Below are positions 53,601 through 58,700 of a DNA stretch of 64,000 nucleotides, in pieces (position 1 is the first letter of the stretch; every line of letters starts with the position of its first letter). Made by a program: the position numbers and the translations under genes. Below the pieces are notes generated by a model. It was not told the origin of the DNA, searched no databases, and was given only the letters and a program-made list of their open reading frames with translations. Source of the stretch: Oxyruncus cristatus (Eukaryota; Chordata; Aves; Passeriformes; Cotingidae); assembly GCA_013399855.1 (NCBI GenBank), contig VXAY01002462.1, positions 461,095 to 525,094 on the forward strand, in the 5' to 3' direction.

Positions 53601-54826
53601 CTCTCAAATTGCAGACTTTGGAAAAGGCATCCCTGGTGCATAGCAGGTGCCAAGAGGAGTCAGCAGTGCTCAGAGTCCAAAGCTCTGTAAAGGAAAACAG
53701 CATTAGAAATATTATGCTATTCTGTAAAACAGCAGAGTGTCCACACTTGGAACACTTCATCCAGTTCTGGTCTCAAAATCATACACTGGCTCAAGGACTG
53801 CTGTAGAAAAATGCAGAATGCTCAAAATAACTGGTCAGTGCAAAGGATGCCAACACAGTGAGCACTGGGCTGTTGTGAGCTGTCTTGTGCACGCTGGAGA
53901 CTCTGAATGAGCATAAGGAGACAGTTAAGATGGATCAGCTGATGTGCAGTGATTTATCCTTTGTTAGCTGTGCCAAGGATCTCACTGTTCTTCCTGCTGT
54001 CCTGTGATATTGGTATTTTTGTGTAGACCCTGCCTCAGAGATGTTCTGTGTATGATTAGGGATGTTGGATAGATTTTGAAAGGCAGATTTAAAAAGTAAG
54101 TTCAGGAGTTTTAAAACCTCAGACCTAAATTGCTCTTCTTGTGAACTTTTTGTAGTTATTCTGCTTTTGTGCACCTTGTGTTCTGTAGTTCATGAAAACT
54201 GTCAGATGTTTGAACTTCTTCCACTCTTATTTCACGTTATCTTAGTTTTATCATCTGATAATCATTTGGCAAGGCTGGCAGTGAAATGGAGTGGCATGGC
54301 CATGAGTTAGTGATATTTTCTCTGTCCTAAATACAGGCACACTCCTCCTGAGTCATTTACAGGTTTTTTTCTTCCTCTTTGGCCCTGGAGTCTGTCACAG
54401 TTTTGTACTGAAGGGCCATAGAAATCCTGTACTCGAACAGCACCAGTAGAGAAACCGTGCTCTGTAGCATGGAATGAAATTTTTTAAAAGATGAATTCAT
54501 AGGTATATTCAACGTGTATTTTGAGCCTGCCCAGATATTCCAGTTTGACTGTAAGTGTGCGCTGTCCCCTGAAATTTTGTATGTCACGGTGGTACGCTGA
54601 GGTTTGTGTTGAACTGTCTACTGTCTTCTCCGCCCATAAGTCTTGTGCATTTCCTCTTACAGAATATTTTCTCAATTCTGCCAACTCTCATCAAGAAGCT
54701 GTGGAACAGACGATTATGGCGCTTCAAATGGACGAGGACAGTGACGTCAAGTATTTTGCAAGCATCCACCCTGCCAGTACCAAAATTGCAGACGATGCCA
54801 TGAGCACTGCTTCTTCAACTTATTAA
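5549..54826 (+). CDS. PPP4R1: PPP4R1, protein phosphatase 4 regulatory subunit 1 (18 coding exons; first coding exon lies upstream)
   Basis: Seen: eighteen consecutive plus-strand exons with GT-AG borders join in one open frame of about 932 residues ending in TAA at 54824-54826. Splice phases match at every junction. The product is recognised as PPP4R1 from blocks such as GVDDYSSESDVIIIPSALDF, LYNSFHFWRTPLPEID, MATRKELEEMIENLEPHIDD, WKVRRTLAFSIHELAVILGD and the C-terminal DAMSTASSTY. Known family: PPP4R1 is a HEAT-repeat scaffold that binds the PP4 catalytic subunit and directs it to substrates. HDAC3 and NF-kB signalling components are reported targets, so it acts in cytoplasm and nucleus. 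Layout: HEAT repeats at roughly residues 65-340 and 615-895, joined by an acidic serine-rich linker of about 270 residues. The mammalian protein is about 950 residues, so only about 17 N-terminal residues are missing. No frameshift or internal stop was found, so the gene looks functional. Residue numbers in the exon entries assume 17 upstream residues. Confidence 0.97.
10145..10192 (+). mobile_element. CR1 terminal fragment with octamer repeats
   Basis: GATTCTATGATTCTATGAA at the end of a short sense segment (GTACAAAACCTGGCTGATTC) matches the CR1 3' octamer repeat. Only about 50 bases are recognisable. Confidence 0.6.
11274..11400. repeat. Compound inverted repeat (41-bp hairpin plus an extra 21-bp arm)
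   Basis: Arms 11,313-11,353 and 11,360-11,400 are reverse complements at 37 of 41 positions with a 6-base loop. In addition 11,274-11,294 (GTTTGATTCCCTGTTACAAT plus G) is an exact 21-base reverse complement of 11,333-11,353, and its first 16 bases recur directly at 11,360-11,375. Within it TCCCTGTTAC-AATGGA-GTAACAGGGA (11,281-11,306) forms a third, smaller perfect hairpin. No known repeat family was recognised. Confidence 0.9.
14218..14324 (+). CDS. PPP4R1: PPP4R1 exon b (residues about 63-99)
   Basis: The acceptor is AACTAG before G-CAA-ATG and the donor is TCAG before GTAGGT. It encodes QMVARSLLDTLKEVSDDERD and then CIAVLERISKLADDS, which starts the first HEAT helices. The 1-nt and 1-nt flanking partial codons match the neighbouring exons. 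Exon b lies between the two largest introns of the gene. Confidence 0.97.
14811..16950 (-). mobile_element. CR1 LINE, 5'-truncated, antisense to PPP4R1
   Basis: Read on the minus strand this is about 2.1 kb of CR1, covering most of the reverse-transcriptase region and the 3' end. Recognisable peptide blocks, in minus-strand order, are GLFGDLLGRVPWDKALE, DMEKAEVLNNFFASDFTGK-like, VINLDLCKAFDALS, FADNTELCGAADMLEGRD, WAHGNLMKFNKTKYRVLHLG and VRHWNRLPR. They lie in several frames with stops between, so the element is dead. It ends at the CR1-type 3' terminus ATTCTGTGATT (plus-strand AATCACAGAAT). The RT metal-binding motif reads FADN instead of FADD. A full CR1 is about 4.5 kb; the 5' half is missing, as is usual for LINE insertions. 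Confidence 0.93.
20578..20804 (+). mobile_element. CR1 3'-end fragment
   Basis: It matches the CR1 3' region in sense orientation: TTAGGTTGGCTCTTAGGAAA, then GTGCTGGAACAGGCTCCCCA, then TTGGACTTTGATGATCCTTC, ending in ATTCTGTGACTCTGTGAG. Confidence 0.9.
22260..22839 (-). mobile_element. LTR-like repeat element, minus orientation, with an inverted copy of its 5' end at its far end
   Basis: Read on the minus strand it starts TGTACTGGTTTTGGCTGTGA and contains CCATATGGTGTCATGC, a TATA-like CATAAAGAGCT segment and a purine-rich stretch (GGAGAAGAAGGAGAAAGGGG). It continues toward a TTCCTCTCACATTC end near 22,400. I recognise this layout as an LTR family common in bird, especially songbird, genomes. 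No internal retroviral coding region is present, so it resembles a solo LTR. The distal end (22,260-22,340) is an 81-nt inverted copy of its start (22,755-22,835), with 67 of 81 bases matching. Family name not assigned. Confidence 0.7.
25595..25742 (+). mobile_element. CR1 3'-end fragment
   Basis: Sense-orientation tail with GTGTTCAAGGCTGGGATGGA, GAGCAACCTGGTCTAGT, GGTGTCCCTGCTCATGGCAG, GATGATCTTTAAGGTCCCTC and the degraded octamer AATTCTGTAAGTATGATT. Confidence 0.9.
27101..27243 (+). CDS. PPP4R1: PPP4R1 exon c (residues about 99-146)
   Basis: The exon begins after CCTGACAG and completes the split Glu codon. It reads PTVRAELMEQVPHIAMFCQE and then NRPSIPYAFSKYLLPIVVRY, and ends in CAG before GTAAGT in phase 0. 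These are typical HEAT-repeat helices (TVRAELMEQVPHI). The following exon also starts GTAAGA, so the sequence GTAAG lies on both sides of this intron; phase and homology fix the join at NNQ|VRK. Confidence 0.97.
27244..28320 (+). other. PPP4R1: Intron c-d (1.1 kb)
   Basis: AT-rich intron with no repeat or gene that I can recognise. Both ends carry GTAAG (GTAAGT as donor, GTAAGA as the first bases of exon d), so the join was set by reading frame. Confidence 0.85.
28321..28467 (+). CDS. PPP4R1: PPP4R1 exon d (residues about 147-195)
   Basis: The exon has 49 complete codons after the acceptor TATGATAG: VRKTSQAALLVLLEQELIER, followed by YDVETKVCPVLIDLTAPDSN and DDVKTEAVA. The donor is GCT before GTAAGT. 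The VRKTSQAALL and DVKTEAVA blocks are characteristic HEAT second helices. The exon is symmetric (phase 0-0), so skipping it would keep the frame. Confidence 0.97.
28468..30033 (+). other. PPP4R1: Intron d-e (1.6 kb)
   Basis: AT-rich, with many T runs and a short GGTTGGTTGGTGG run near 28,942-28,954. Nothing coding or repetitive is identifiable beyond that. Confidence 0.85.
30034..30141 (+). CDS. PPP4R1: PPP4R1 exon e (residues about 196-231)
   Basis: Thirty-six codons follow the acceptor GCCATTAG: IMCKMASMVGKDITERLVLP, then RFCEMCCDCRMFHVRK. The donor is AAG before GTATGA. Phase 0-0. A cysteine-rich HEAT helix (CEMCCDC) is conserved in the family. Confidence 0.97.
30142..30889 (+). other. 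PPP4R1: Intron e-f (0.75 kb)
   Basis: Unique AT-rich intron with T runs at about 30,319-30,330 and 30,721-30,734. No further feature was seen. Confidence 0.85.
30890..30955 (+). CDS. PPP4R1: PPP4R1 exon f (residues about 232-253)
   Basis: A 66-bp micro-sized exon of 22 codons starting VCAANFGDICSVVGQQATEE and ending ML. The acceptor is CTGCAAG and the donor is CTG before GTAAGC. It is the shortest coding exon in the window and is phase 0-0. It completes a HEAT repeat begun in exon e. Confidence 0.97.
31000..31045 (+). mobile_element. Possible internal CR1 fragment
   Basis: GAGCTGGACAAGGTACAGAG followed by GAAGGGCACCTATAATGATT resembles the CR1 block CTGGAGCAGGTGCAGAGGAG-GGCCACAAAGATGAT. It is short and diverged. 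Confidence 0.45.
32633..32850 (-). mobile_element. CR1 3'-end fragment, antisense
   Basis: Antisense CR1 tail: TTAAGGGCTGGAAGGGATCT, GATCATCTAGTCCCAAACCC, CCAACCTGGCCTTGAAGACT, GATGGGGCATCCACAACTTC and AACCTGTTCCAGTGTCTCAC are typical of reverse-complement CR1. Confidence 0.9.
32935..32990. repeat. T/G-rich low-complexity tract
   Basis: CTTGGGGATATTTTTGGAG and GTTGGGGTTTTTTTTTGGTG, ending in TTTTTTTTTTCGTGTC. It sits directly downstream of the antisense CR1 fragment. Confidence 0.85.
33258..33416 (+). CDS. PPP4R1: PPP4R1 exon g (residues about 254-306)
   Basis: Fifty-three codons follow the acceptor TCCTAACAG: LPRFFQLCSDNVWGVRKACA, then ECFMAVSCATSQEVRRTKLS and TLFINLISDPSRW. The donor is TGG before GTAAGA. 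WGVRKACAECF is a canonical HEAT motif with the conserved Val-Arg pair. Phase 0-0. Confidence 0.97.
33417..34535 (+). other. PPP4R1: Intron g-h (1.1 kb)
   Basis: The middle is a 170-bp T/G-rich tract (33,731-33,905). The sequence just before the acceptor has a T run and TTTCAC, a reasonable polypyrimidine tract. No gene was seen. Confidence 0.85.
33731..33905. repeat. T/G-rich low-complexity tract
   Basis: Almost only G and T on the plus strand, with words such as TTGGTTTGGGGTTTG, GTGTGGGGGGG and TTTGGGGTTTTTTT. Several G runs could support G-quadruplexes in the nascent transcript. Confidence 0.9.
34536..34666 (+). CDS. PPP4R1: PPP4R1 exon h (residues about 307-350)
   Basis: The acceptor is CCACTAG. 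It encodes VRQAAFQSLGPFISTFANPS, then SSGQYFKEEDG and a polar tail. It ends in AG of a split Ser codon before GTAAAT. This exon closes the N-terminal HEAT block and begins the acidic linker, where similarity to other species falls off. Confidence 0.96.
34870..35610 (+). mobile_element. CR1 LINE fragment, sense orientation, internally deleted
   Basis: It begins in the RT region (CTACCTAGACTTCAGGAAG and CATGGTCTCCCATAAGATC), skips part of the RT, then continues through TTTGCTGATGACACAAAACT, GAGGAAAGGCTGAG and the typical 3' end, finishing with the octamers ATTCTGTGATTCTGTGAT at 35,593-35,610. It lacks an open frame. It occupies most of intron h-i. Confidence 0.9.
35614..35659. repeat. 46-nt poly-T run
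   Basis: Uninterrupted T run immediately after the CR1 octamer end and 122 bases before the acceptor of exon i. Its exact length is uncertain in any assembly. Confidence 0.97.
35782..36299 (+). CDS. PPP4R1: PPP4R1 exon i, large linker exon (residues about 350-523)
   Basis: This is the largest coding exon (518 bp). It opens after CACTCAACAG, completing the Ser codon, and runs through an acidic Ser/Glu/Asp-rich stretch. It then reaches the conserved blocks LYNSFHFWRTPLPEIDIDFE and MATRKELEEMIENLEPHIDD, and ends DPDVK plus one base before GTATGG. The first two thirds look disordered and family-variable; the two conserved blocks identify it. The acceptor lies 122 bases downstream of a 46-nt poly-T. 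Read-through of the donor would meet a stop at 36326-36328 after GMVKILKHF. Confidence 0.96.
38502..38532. repeat. C14 run followed by a TTTC repeat
   Basis: A pure C run (38,502-38,515) followed by TTTCTTTCTTTCTTTTT. A polypyrimidine tract of about 30 bases. Confidence 0.95.
39228..39290. repeat. T/G-rich low-complexity tract
   Basis: GGTTTTGTTGGGTTTCGTTG, GGGGGTTTTTTGGTGTGGG and TTGTTTTTTGTTG, followed by a C-rich run (CCCCCCACCCCACCC). Confidence 0.85.
41448..41555. repeat. T/G-rich low-complexity tract
   Basis: GTTTGTTTGGTTGGTTGG followed by long T runs, TTTTGTTTTGTGTTGGG and GGGGGAGGGAG. Same composition as the other T/G tracts of this gene and on the same strand. Confidence 0.9.
41796..41971 (+). 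CDS. PPP4R1: PPP4R1 exon j (residues about 523-581)
   Basis: The acceptor is GTGCTGCAG. The exon completes an Ala codon and reads QVEVLSAALRASSLDPQEET, followed by a polar, less conserved stretch ending VPLIGDTVE before GTAAGA. It belongs to the linker. QVEVLSAALRASSLD is the conserved part. Confidence 0.96.
43446..43560. repeat. T/G-rich low-complexity tract
   Basis: GTTCAGGTTTTTTTGG, GTGGGTTTTTTTGG, TTTTTTGGGGGGTTTTTTTT and TTGTGGTTTGGTTTTG. It lies 410 bases upstream of the 46-bp minisatellite and shares its word content, suggesting the minisatellite arose from such a tract. Confidence 0.9.
43970..44240. repeat. 46-bp T/G-rich minisatellite
   Basis: Five exact 46-base units begin at 43,991, 44,037, 44,083, 44,129 and 44,175. 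A partial sixth runs from 44,221 and a degenerate lead-in lies upstream. Each unit is GTTGGGG, an 11-T run, GTGTTG, TTTTTGTGGG, then TTTTTTTGTGTG. The unit contains no stop codon in any plus-strand frame, which creates long spurious ORFs. Confidence 0.97.
44641..44656. repeat. Short TA microsatellite
   Basis: TATATATATATATATAC following TGTG. About seven TA units. Confidence 0.9.
46081..46102. repeat. Poly-T run
   Basis: A 22-base T run about 250 bases upstream of exon k. No associated element was recognised. Confidence 0.9.
46349..46444 (+). CDS. PPP4R1: PPP4R1 exon k (residues about 582-613)
   Basis: Thirty-two codons follow the strong acceptor TTTTTTTCACAG: SMDSTLHYIHNDSDLSTNSS, then FSPEEERKSKVQ. 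The donor is CAG before GTAAAT. This is the end of the acidic linker, rich in Ser and Glu. Phase 0-0, so it could be a cassette exon without breaking the frame. Confidence 0.96.
46445..47735 (+). other. PPP4R1: Intron k-l (1.3 kb)
   Basis: Unique intron sequence; no repeat or gene was recognised. Confidence 0.85.
47736..47921 (+). CDS. PPP4R1: PPP4R1 exon l (residues about 614-675)
   Basis: Sixty-two codons follow TTGCCTGCAG: DVVPQALLDQYLSMTDPSRA, then QTVDTEIAKHCAYSLPGVAL and TLGRQNWHCLKDTYETLASD, ending MQ before GTAAGC. The C-terminal HEAT block begins here. Conservation is very high across the exon. Phase 0-0. Confidence 0.97.
47922..49405 (+). other. PPP4R1: Intron l-m (1.5 kb)
   Basis: Just after the donor, two copies of an 18-base ATCTGAACYTCTGTGRTG unit lie about 31 bases apart (47,951 and 47,982). 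The remainder is ordinary AT-rich intron. Confidence 0.85.
49406..49567 (+). CDS. PPP4R1: PPP4R1 exon m (residues about 676-729)
   Basis: Fifty-four codons follow TTATGTTGCAG: WKVRRTLAFSIHELAVILGD, then QLTAGDLVPVFNGFLKDLDE and VRIGVLKHLHDFLK. The donor is AAG before GTATGT. Two HEAT motifs (KVRRTLAFS and EVRIGVLKHL) are clear. Phase 0-0. Confidence 0.97.
49568..50146 (+). other. PPP4R1: Intron m-n (0.58 kb)
   Basis: Unique AT-rich intron with no identifiable feature beyond its splice sites. Confidence 0.85.
50147..50247 (+). CDS. PPP4R1: PPP4R1 exon n (residues about 730-763)
   Basis: The acceptor is ACTGTTACAG. It encodes LLHVDKRREYLYQLQEFLVT, then DNSRNWRFRAELA, and ends in GA of a split Glu codon before GTATGT. 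NWRFRAELA is the conserved start of a HEAT helix that continues in exon o. Confidence 0.97.
50248..51606 (+). other. PPP4R1: Intron n-o (1.4 kb)
   Basis: It contains a degraded sense CR1 piece (about 50,705-50,815). The rest is unique, with a pyrimidine-rich stretch before the acceptor (TTTGCTTTTTCTTCCATC). Confidence 0.85.
50705..50815 (+). mobile_element. Degraded internal CR1 fragment
   Basis: AAACTGGAGCAAGTTCAGCA, GGTCAGGGCTGCAGCACGTA and GGGGAGAGACTGTGACCAGG follow in the order of the CR1 region that encodes the RT C-terminus. Many substitutions are present. Confidence 0.55.
51607..51727 (+). CDS. PPP4R1: PPP4R1 exon o (residues about 763-803)
   Basis: The acceptor is CATCTTGCAG. The exon completes the Glu codon and reads QLILLLDLYSARDIYDYLRP, then IAFSLCADKVSSVRWISYKL. 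The donor is CTG before GTAAAG. VSSVRWISYKL is a HEAT second helix that continues across the very short next intron. Confidence 0.97.
51728..51824 (+). other. PPP4R1: 97-bp intron o-p
   Basis: It is bounded by GTAAAG and TTCTTCAAG and carries an A10 run and a T-rich tract ahead of the acceptor. It is the shortest intron of the gene by a factor of six, close to the lower size limit for vertebrate splicing. Confidence 0.95.
51825..51959 (+). CDS. PPP4R1: PPP4R1 exon p (residues about 804-848)
   Basis: Forty-five codons follow TTCTTCAAG: VSEMVKKLYMASTSTFVIDL, then MNELVEKFCRCHKWSGRQTF and VFICQ. The donor is CAG before GTGAAA. Phase 0-0. It is separated from exon o by only 97 bases. Confidence 0.97.
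51960..52924 (+). other. PPP4R1: Intron p-q (1.0 kb)
   Basis: It starts almost at once with a T/G-rich tract (51,966-52,013) after the GTGAAA donor. The remainder is unique AT-rich sequence. Confidence 0.85.
51966..52013. repeat. T/G-rich low-complexity tract next to a donor site
   Basis: TATCTTTTTGGTTTGG, TTTTTTTTTGGTTTTGGG and AGGTGGTGGTGGTGG start within 10 bases of the exon p donor. Confidence 0.85.
52925..53066 (+). CDS. PPP4R1: PPP4R1 exon q (residues about 849-896)
   Basis: The acceptor is TTCTTGCCAG. It encodes TISEDDCLPMDQFAVHLLPH, then LLHLASDKVPNVRVLLAKTL and KQTLLEK, plus one base before GTTAGT. VPNVRVLLAKTL is the last obvious HEAT motif. Confidence 0.97.
53067..54662 (+). other. 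PPP4R1: Intron q-r (1.6 kb)
   Basis: It contains a degraded CR1 fragment (about 53,725-53,785). No coding sequence was found apart from shadows of exon r near its end. Confidence 0.85.
53725..53785 (+). mobile_element. Degraded internal CR1 fragment
   Basis: CCACACTTGGAACACTTCAT followed by CCAGTTCTGGTCTCAAAAT matches the CR1 segment that normally reads CACCTGGAATACTGTATCCAGTTCTGGGCTC. Flanks are too diverged to extend. Confidence 0.55.
54663..54826 (+). CDS. PPP4R1: PPP4R1 terminal coding exon r with TAA stop (residues about 896-949)
   Basis: The acceptor is TTCCTCTTACAG. The exon completes a Glu codon and reads YFLNSANSHQEAVEQTIMAL, then QMDEDSDVKYFASIHPASTK and IADDAMSTASSTY, then TAA at 54824-54826. 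The C-terminus is identical in character to the mammalian protein, which also ends DAMSTASSTY. This puts the full protein at about 949 residues. Confidence 0.97.
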
Positions 54827-55703
54827 TGAGTTCTAAATGTGGCTATAATTAAAAAAAAAAAAAAATATTCTAAACAAATTATCCTCAAATGCTTCTAAAA
54901 TGGTTGATTTCGAACAACCTCTTTGGAAGGAGGGATTTCTTGCCCGATTTAAAAGGTGGATATTATCTAAACCAGGGATTTTTAAGTCAAGAAAAAGTAA
55001 ACATACCTGTGTCAGCTTGACTTTAGAAAAACTGCTCAGAGGATTATTTTTGCCACCGAAGCCTTAAATCTTCTGTCTTCCTGAACAAATGAAACTTGAA
55101 TTGGCAGATCATTTTCATTGTAGAAAGGATGTGATTTCCAGAGACCTGCATTGTTTCTCCTGAGGAGTTAACTTAGCAAGTATTTTCTGTAGCAACTGAT
55201 AGACGGAATGGCCAGAGAGGCAAATTTGTACCGGGACGTGAGACCTCCAGTATTAGAGCTAAAAGTTTTTATCATTCGAGGACTTGATTTGTGTGCAGCT
55301 GGGCACACCCTTAAGTGGGAATAGCTTTGATGTTTGTAAATGGGGAAAAGTAGAAATTTGGATTTCTCTTAAGGGCTCAGTGCTAACACTAAACTAGAAT
55401 CTGATTTTAATCCTTAAATGCAGCATATTGCTGTACCCATTAGTAGAAAACTTTGCTGAGTACCTGTGTCCTAATTATTTTCATGCTGGTCATGACCTAA
55501 AGGAAATTTATTAGCACATGTACTTTAAGTCAGGTATTTTTAACTTGATCATGATCGGCTCTGAAGGTGCAACTTTTTTCTTCATATACTGTACATATCT
55601 GTGAGCCTCCTTGGAGTGCTGCAGTCTTTAATCATGTTGTTTAAAAACTGTTGTGATACAAGTTGTTCTCTACTTGTCCAAATAAAATTTATTAATAAGA
55701 TTG
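54827..55703 (+). other. PPP4R1: PPP4R1 3' UTR
   Basis: AT-rich sequence between the TAA stop and a poly(A) signal, with no ORF of note. It begins with an A-rich run at about 54849-54864. The length of about 875 bases assumes cleavage shortly after the AATAAA at 55681; use of a more distal site cannot be excluded. Confidence 0.8.
55681..55686 (+). terminator. PPP4R1: Canonical poly(A) signal AATAAA of PPP4R1
   Basis: AATAAA is followed about 15 bases later by likely cleavage positions before an A run at 55704-55713. A T-rich segment follows (CTTGTGACCTTTTTAAG and later CCTTTTTCTTTC), as expected for the downstream element. This is the best-formed signal after the stop codon. Confidence 0.75.
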
Positions 55704-55713
55704 AAAAAAAAAA

Positions 55714-58700
55714 TCTTGTGACCTTTTTAAGACATTAAAAGAATAAGTTTGAAATTTAAGTGGCCTTTTTCTTTCAGTTCTCTACACTTCGATGGCTGTT
55801 TCAGGGGCAGGGGGTTTGCTTAATGATTGTGAAGAATTTGGCATTTTGAGATGGAATATACTACGGCATAGATGTACTTTGACTGTGTAGCTGAGGTTTT
55901 GGTAGTTTCTTCCAGGCATCCCTGTTGTAATTGGCAGCCTGTTACTGCAGCATGAAATGGCATCTTGGCTGGAAGTAAGTCTGAATATCCACCTCAGTCC
56001 AGGTTTACAGGAAACCGTGAGGTCAAACTGCCTTTAACCTGCCTTCAGTCTGTTGACTACTTTGTTTCCCCTCATTTAAAATTACTGATACAGTATCTCC
56101 TGTGTCTTCCAGGGGCAACTTGCTTAAATCGCCTTTCTTCCAGCCTGTGGAACCCCAAGTGTGCGTGAAGCTGCTTTTTTCCCCGAGGAGGTAGAAGTGG
56201 CTATGGCAGCTTGTCTTTGATGTGTTGTAGCAGAACACTTCCATTTATCAGTCAGGTACCTGTACCCTGGCAGTTGAGCCTCAGGCAGGTGTCTCTTTTT
56301 TATTTTTTTCCTCCCTCCCTTTTTCTTGGGAAAATAGATTCTTTTGTGGTTTCTTTTCTCGTAAACAGGAAGTTGCTGTTTACTCCCCAGAGGTCTCATT
56401 CGTACTCCTAGCACAGCCATGGAGGTGGTTAAGATACAGAGTCGTCTCTACCTTGAAGTGTGATGGGTTTGGGTTTTTGGAGGGTTTGATTTTTTTTTTT
56501 TTAATTATTATTATTTTTTAATTTTTTTTTTTAGGCCTGGGGATTTTTGGGTTGGTTTTTTATTTATTTTGGGCTTTTTGTGTGTGAGTGTTTTTAATCG
56601 GGGGGGGGTGTTGTTTGTTTTTTTTATAATTTTTCCTTTGCATGTCCCTTTTTCTTTTCAAAATTGGCTTAATCCCTCGAGGACTAGGCAGTGTGACAGC
56701 ACTGTGGGTGGTAACAGGCTGTCAGGAAGCAGTGAGCTCTTCAGGCAAGAGGATTTCTGAGCTCTTCCTGCTGCCATAAGGAGAACATCTAAAAGTAACC
56801 CATTCTCTCCCAGGCCAGATGATTCCCATTTTAGAAATATGCACCAAAGTCCACTCGATTTCTGTGTTTTGTTCAGAGTAAATAAATCCCTTCATTTGTT
56901 TTTTGCTTCAGTGTAATGACAGCTGAATTGTAGTTGGATCATGTGTGCAATTCCTGAGGTGAAAGGGACCAGATCTTTTTTCAGACCAGAGGATACTTCA
57001 GGTCATCCTTTAACTGGGAATGGAGTGCAGGATTCACTAGAGAGTATTGGGACTTAAATCCTAGTTTTTGGAGTCCAGAATTAACATGGCCCAACCTAAT
57101 TCCATCACTGTACTTACGTACTGTTCCACCAGTCCAGTAAATGAAGGATTATATCTGATCCTTTTAGGTGTTTCCTAGTCATTTAAAAGTAAAACACCTC
57201 TATGTTGAAAAATGAGACAGATCTTCTGGATGCTTTATTTGTGCAATGCTGGTGCAGGCCTGTGAATTGGAGGGGAAGTTTGAGGCTTTTTCCATAGGAA
57301 GAGACAGTGTTTTCAGTTGCTGAGTGCCTGAATTCCCCTGACATGTAACAACTAAGGATCCTCTTCAGGGAAGAGGAGAAATAGCTGTCTTTCTCCTTCT
57401 TCTTTCATCCAGCGTGCCGTGGATCTGCCTACCTCTTTTCTGCTTCATTTGGTGATTCCCAAGAAGTGGAAGGGAAGGAAAGACTTGCTTTATTCTCAGC
57501 ATTTCCCAAGAGCATTTGATCTACAGCCTGAGGGATGTGGACTCTAGTGCTTAGCTATGGTAGGGAATGTTCTCGTGCTGGCAGTGTTAGCGATGTCAGT
57601 AATTCAAGCTTCAGCTTGCCCCTAAGGATATGGGGTTTGGGGGAATGTGCATCTCTGTTCTGAGCTGGGAAAAAGGGAGCTCTTTCTTCTGTGGGGCAGT
57701 GTCTGGAGATGCTGCCAGAGATCCCGCTGAATTACATGGTGTGTGCCTTCCCTAAAGAAAGATTTGAGCTCTGTATCTCAATTCATTTCTCTTTTGGTCA
57801 GGGTTTCCTGAGCAGAAAATGAGGTGGCTCCCAAATTAGCAGCTGTTGGTCCGTGGTTTCCCAAAAGCCGTATCCTACCTCTACCCCCACCTTCTTGGCA
57901 GAATACCAGGTTGGTTCTTCACAAGCGATTTTCATGGATTTCCATGTAATCTCTTGGCTTATCTTAGAGCTTCTTCATGAGAATTCTTCACAGAGAATCC
58001 CTTTTTTTCCCGTGTCCTGGTTACAGCACTGTCTGCCTTTCTCCTCCTTGCTGTTTTTCGCAGCAGATTCTCTCTTTTTGGTTGTTCCTCCCCAGAGACC
58101 CATCAGGATTTTGTAGGGCCATTTCCTCGCCACATTTTCATGCAGATTTCATGCCAATGAACTAGCAAGTGTCTGGAACCCTCTAGAGGGTGGATTGTTT
58201 GTAACCAAGACGTGACTGAGGCTTGAAAACCATTTTTTTTTTGCTGTTGGGAATGTCCCAGATAGATGTTGCACAAATTCCTGACCCTGTGGACAAGATC
58301 CTACGTTCATTAGGACTGTGGAACAGCAGGGTTACTTGTTAGACTCGTTAGTGCTCGCTCCCTTTTCCCTGCACTGTCAGAGGTCGGGCAGCAGAGATAG
58401 CTGACTGGAATTGGTAGTGGATGGGCAGGATGGCAGAGTCTGTCCCATGGCTCGGGCACACTCTTACACTTGATTGGGTTCCTGCCTGTTGGCAAGGTCT
58501 CCTGTTGGTCCCTTGTCCTTTGATGGGGGATCTGGTGTGCAGTGCTCGGGTTTTCTGACCTGGTTTCAGCCTAGGGACCTCTGTCTTGGTAGGATGGGGA
58601 GTCTGAGACAGGCAGATGGATAAAAGCTTGTTCTGTGTGTCACTTTCCCCTGTCAGTTCTGTTTGATTCTGATGGGGAAGGCTTGTCTCCCTGTCTGTGC

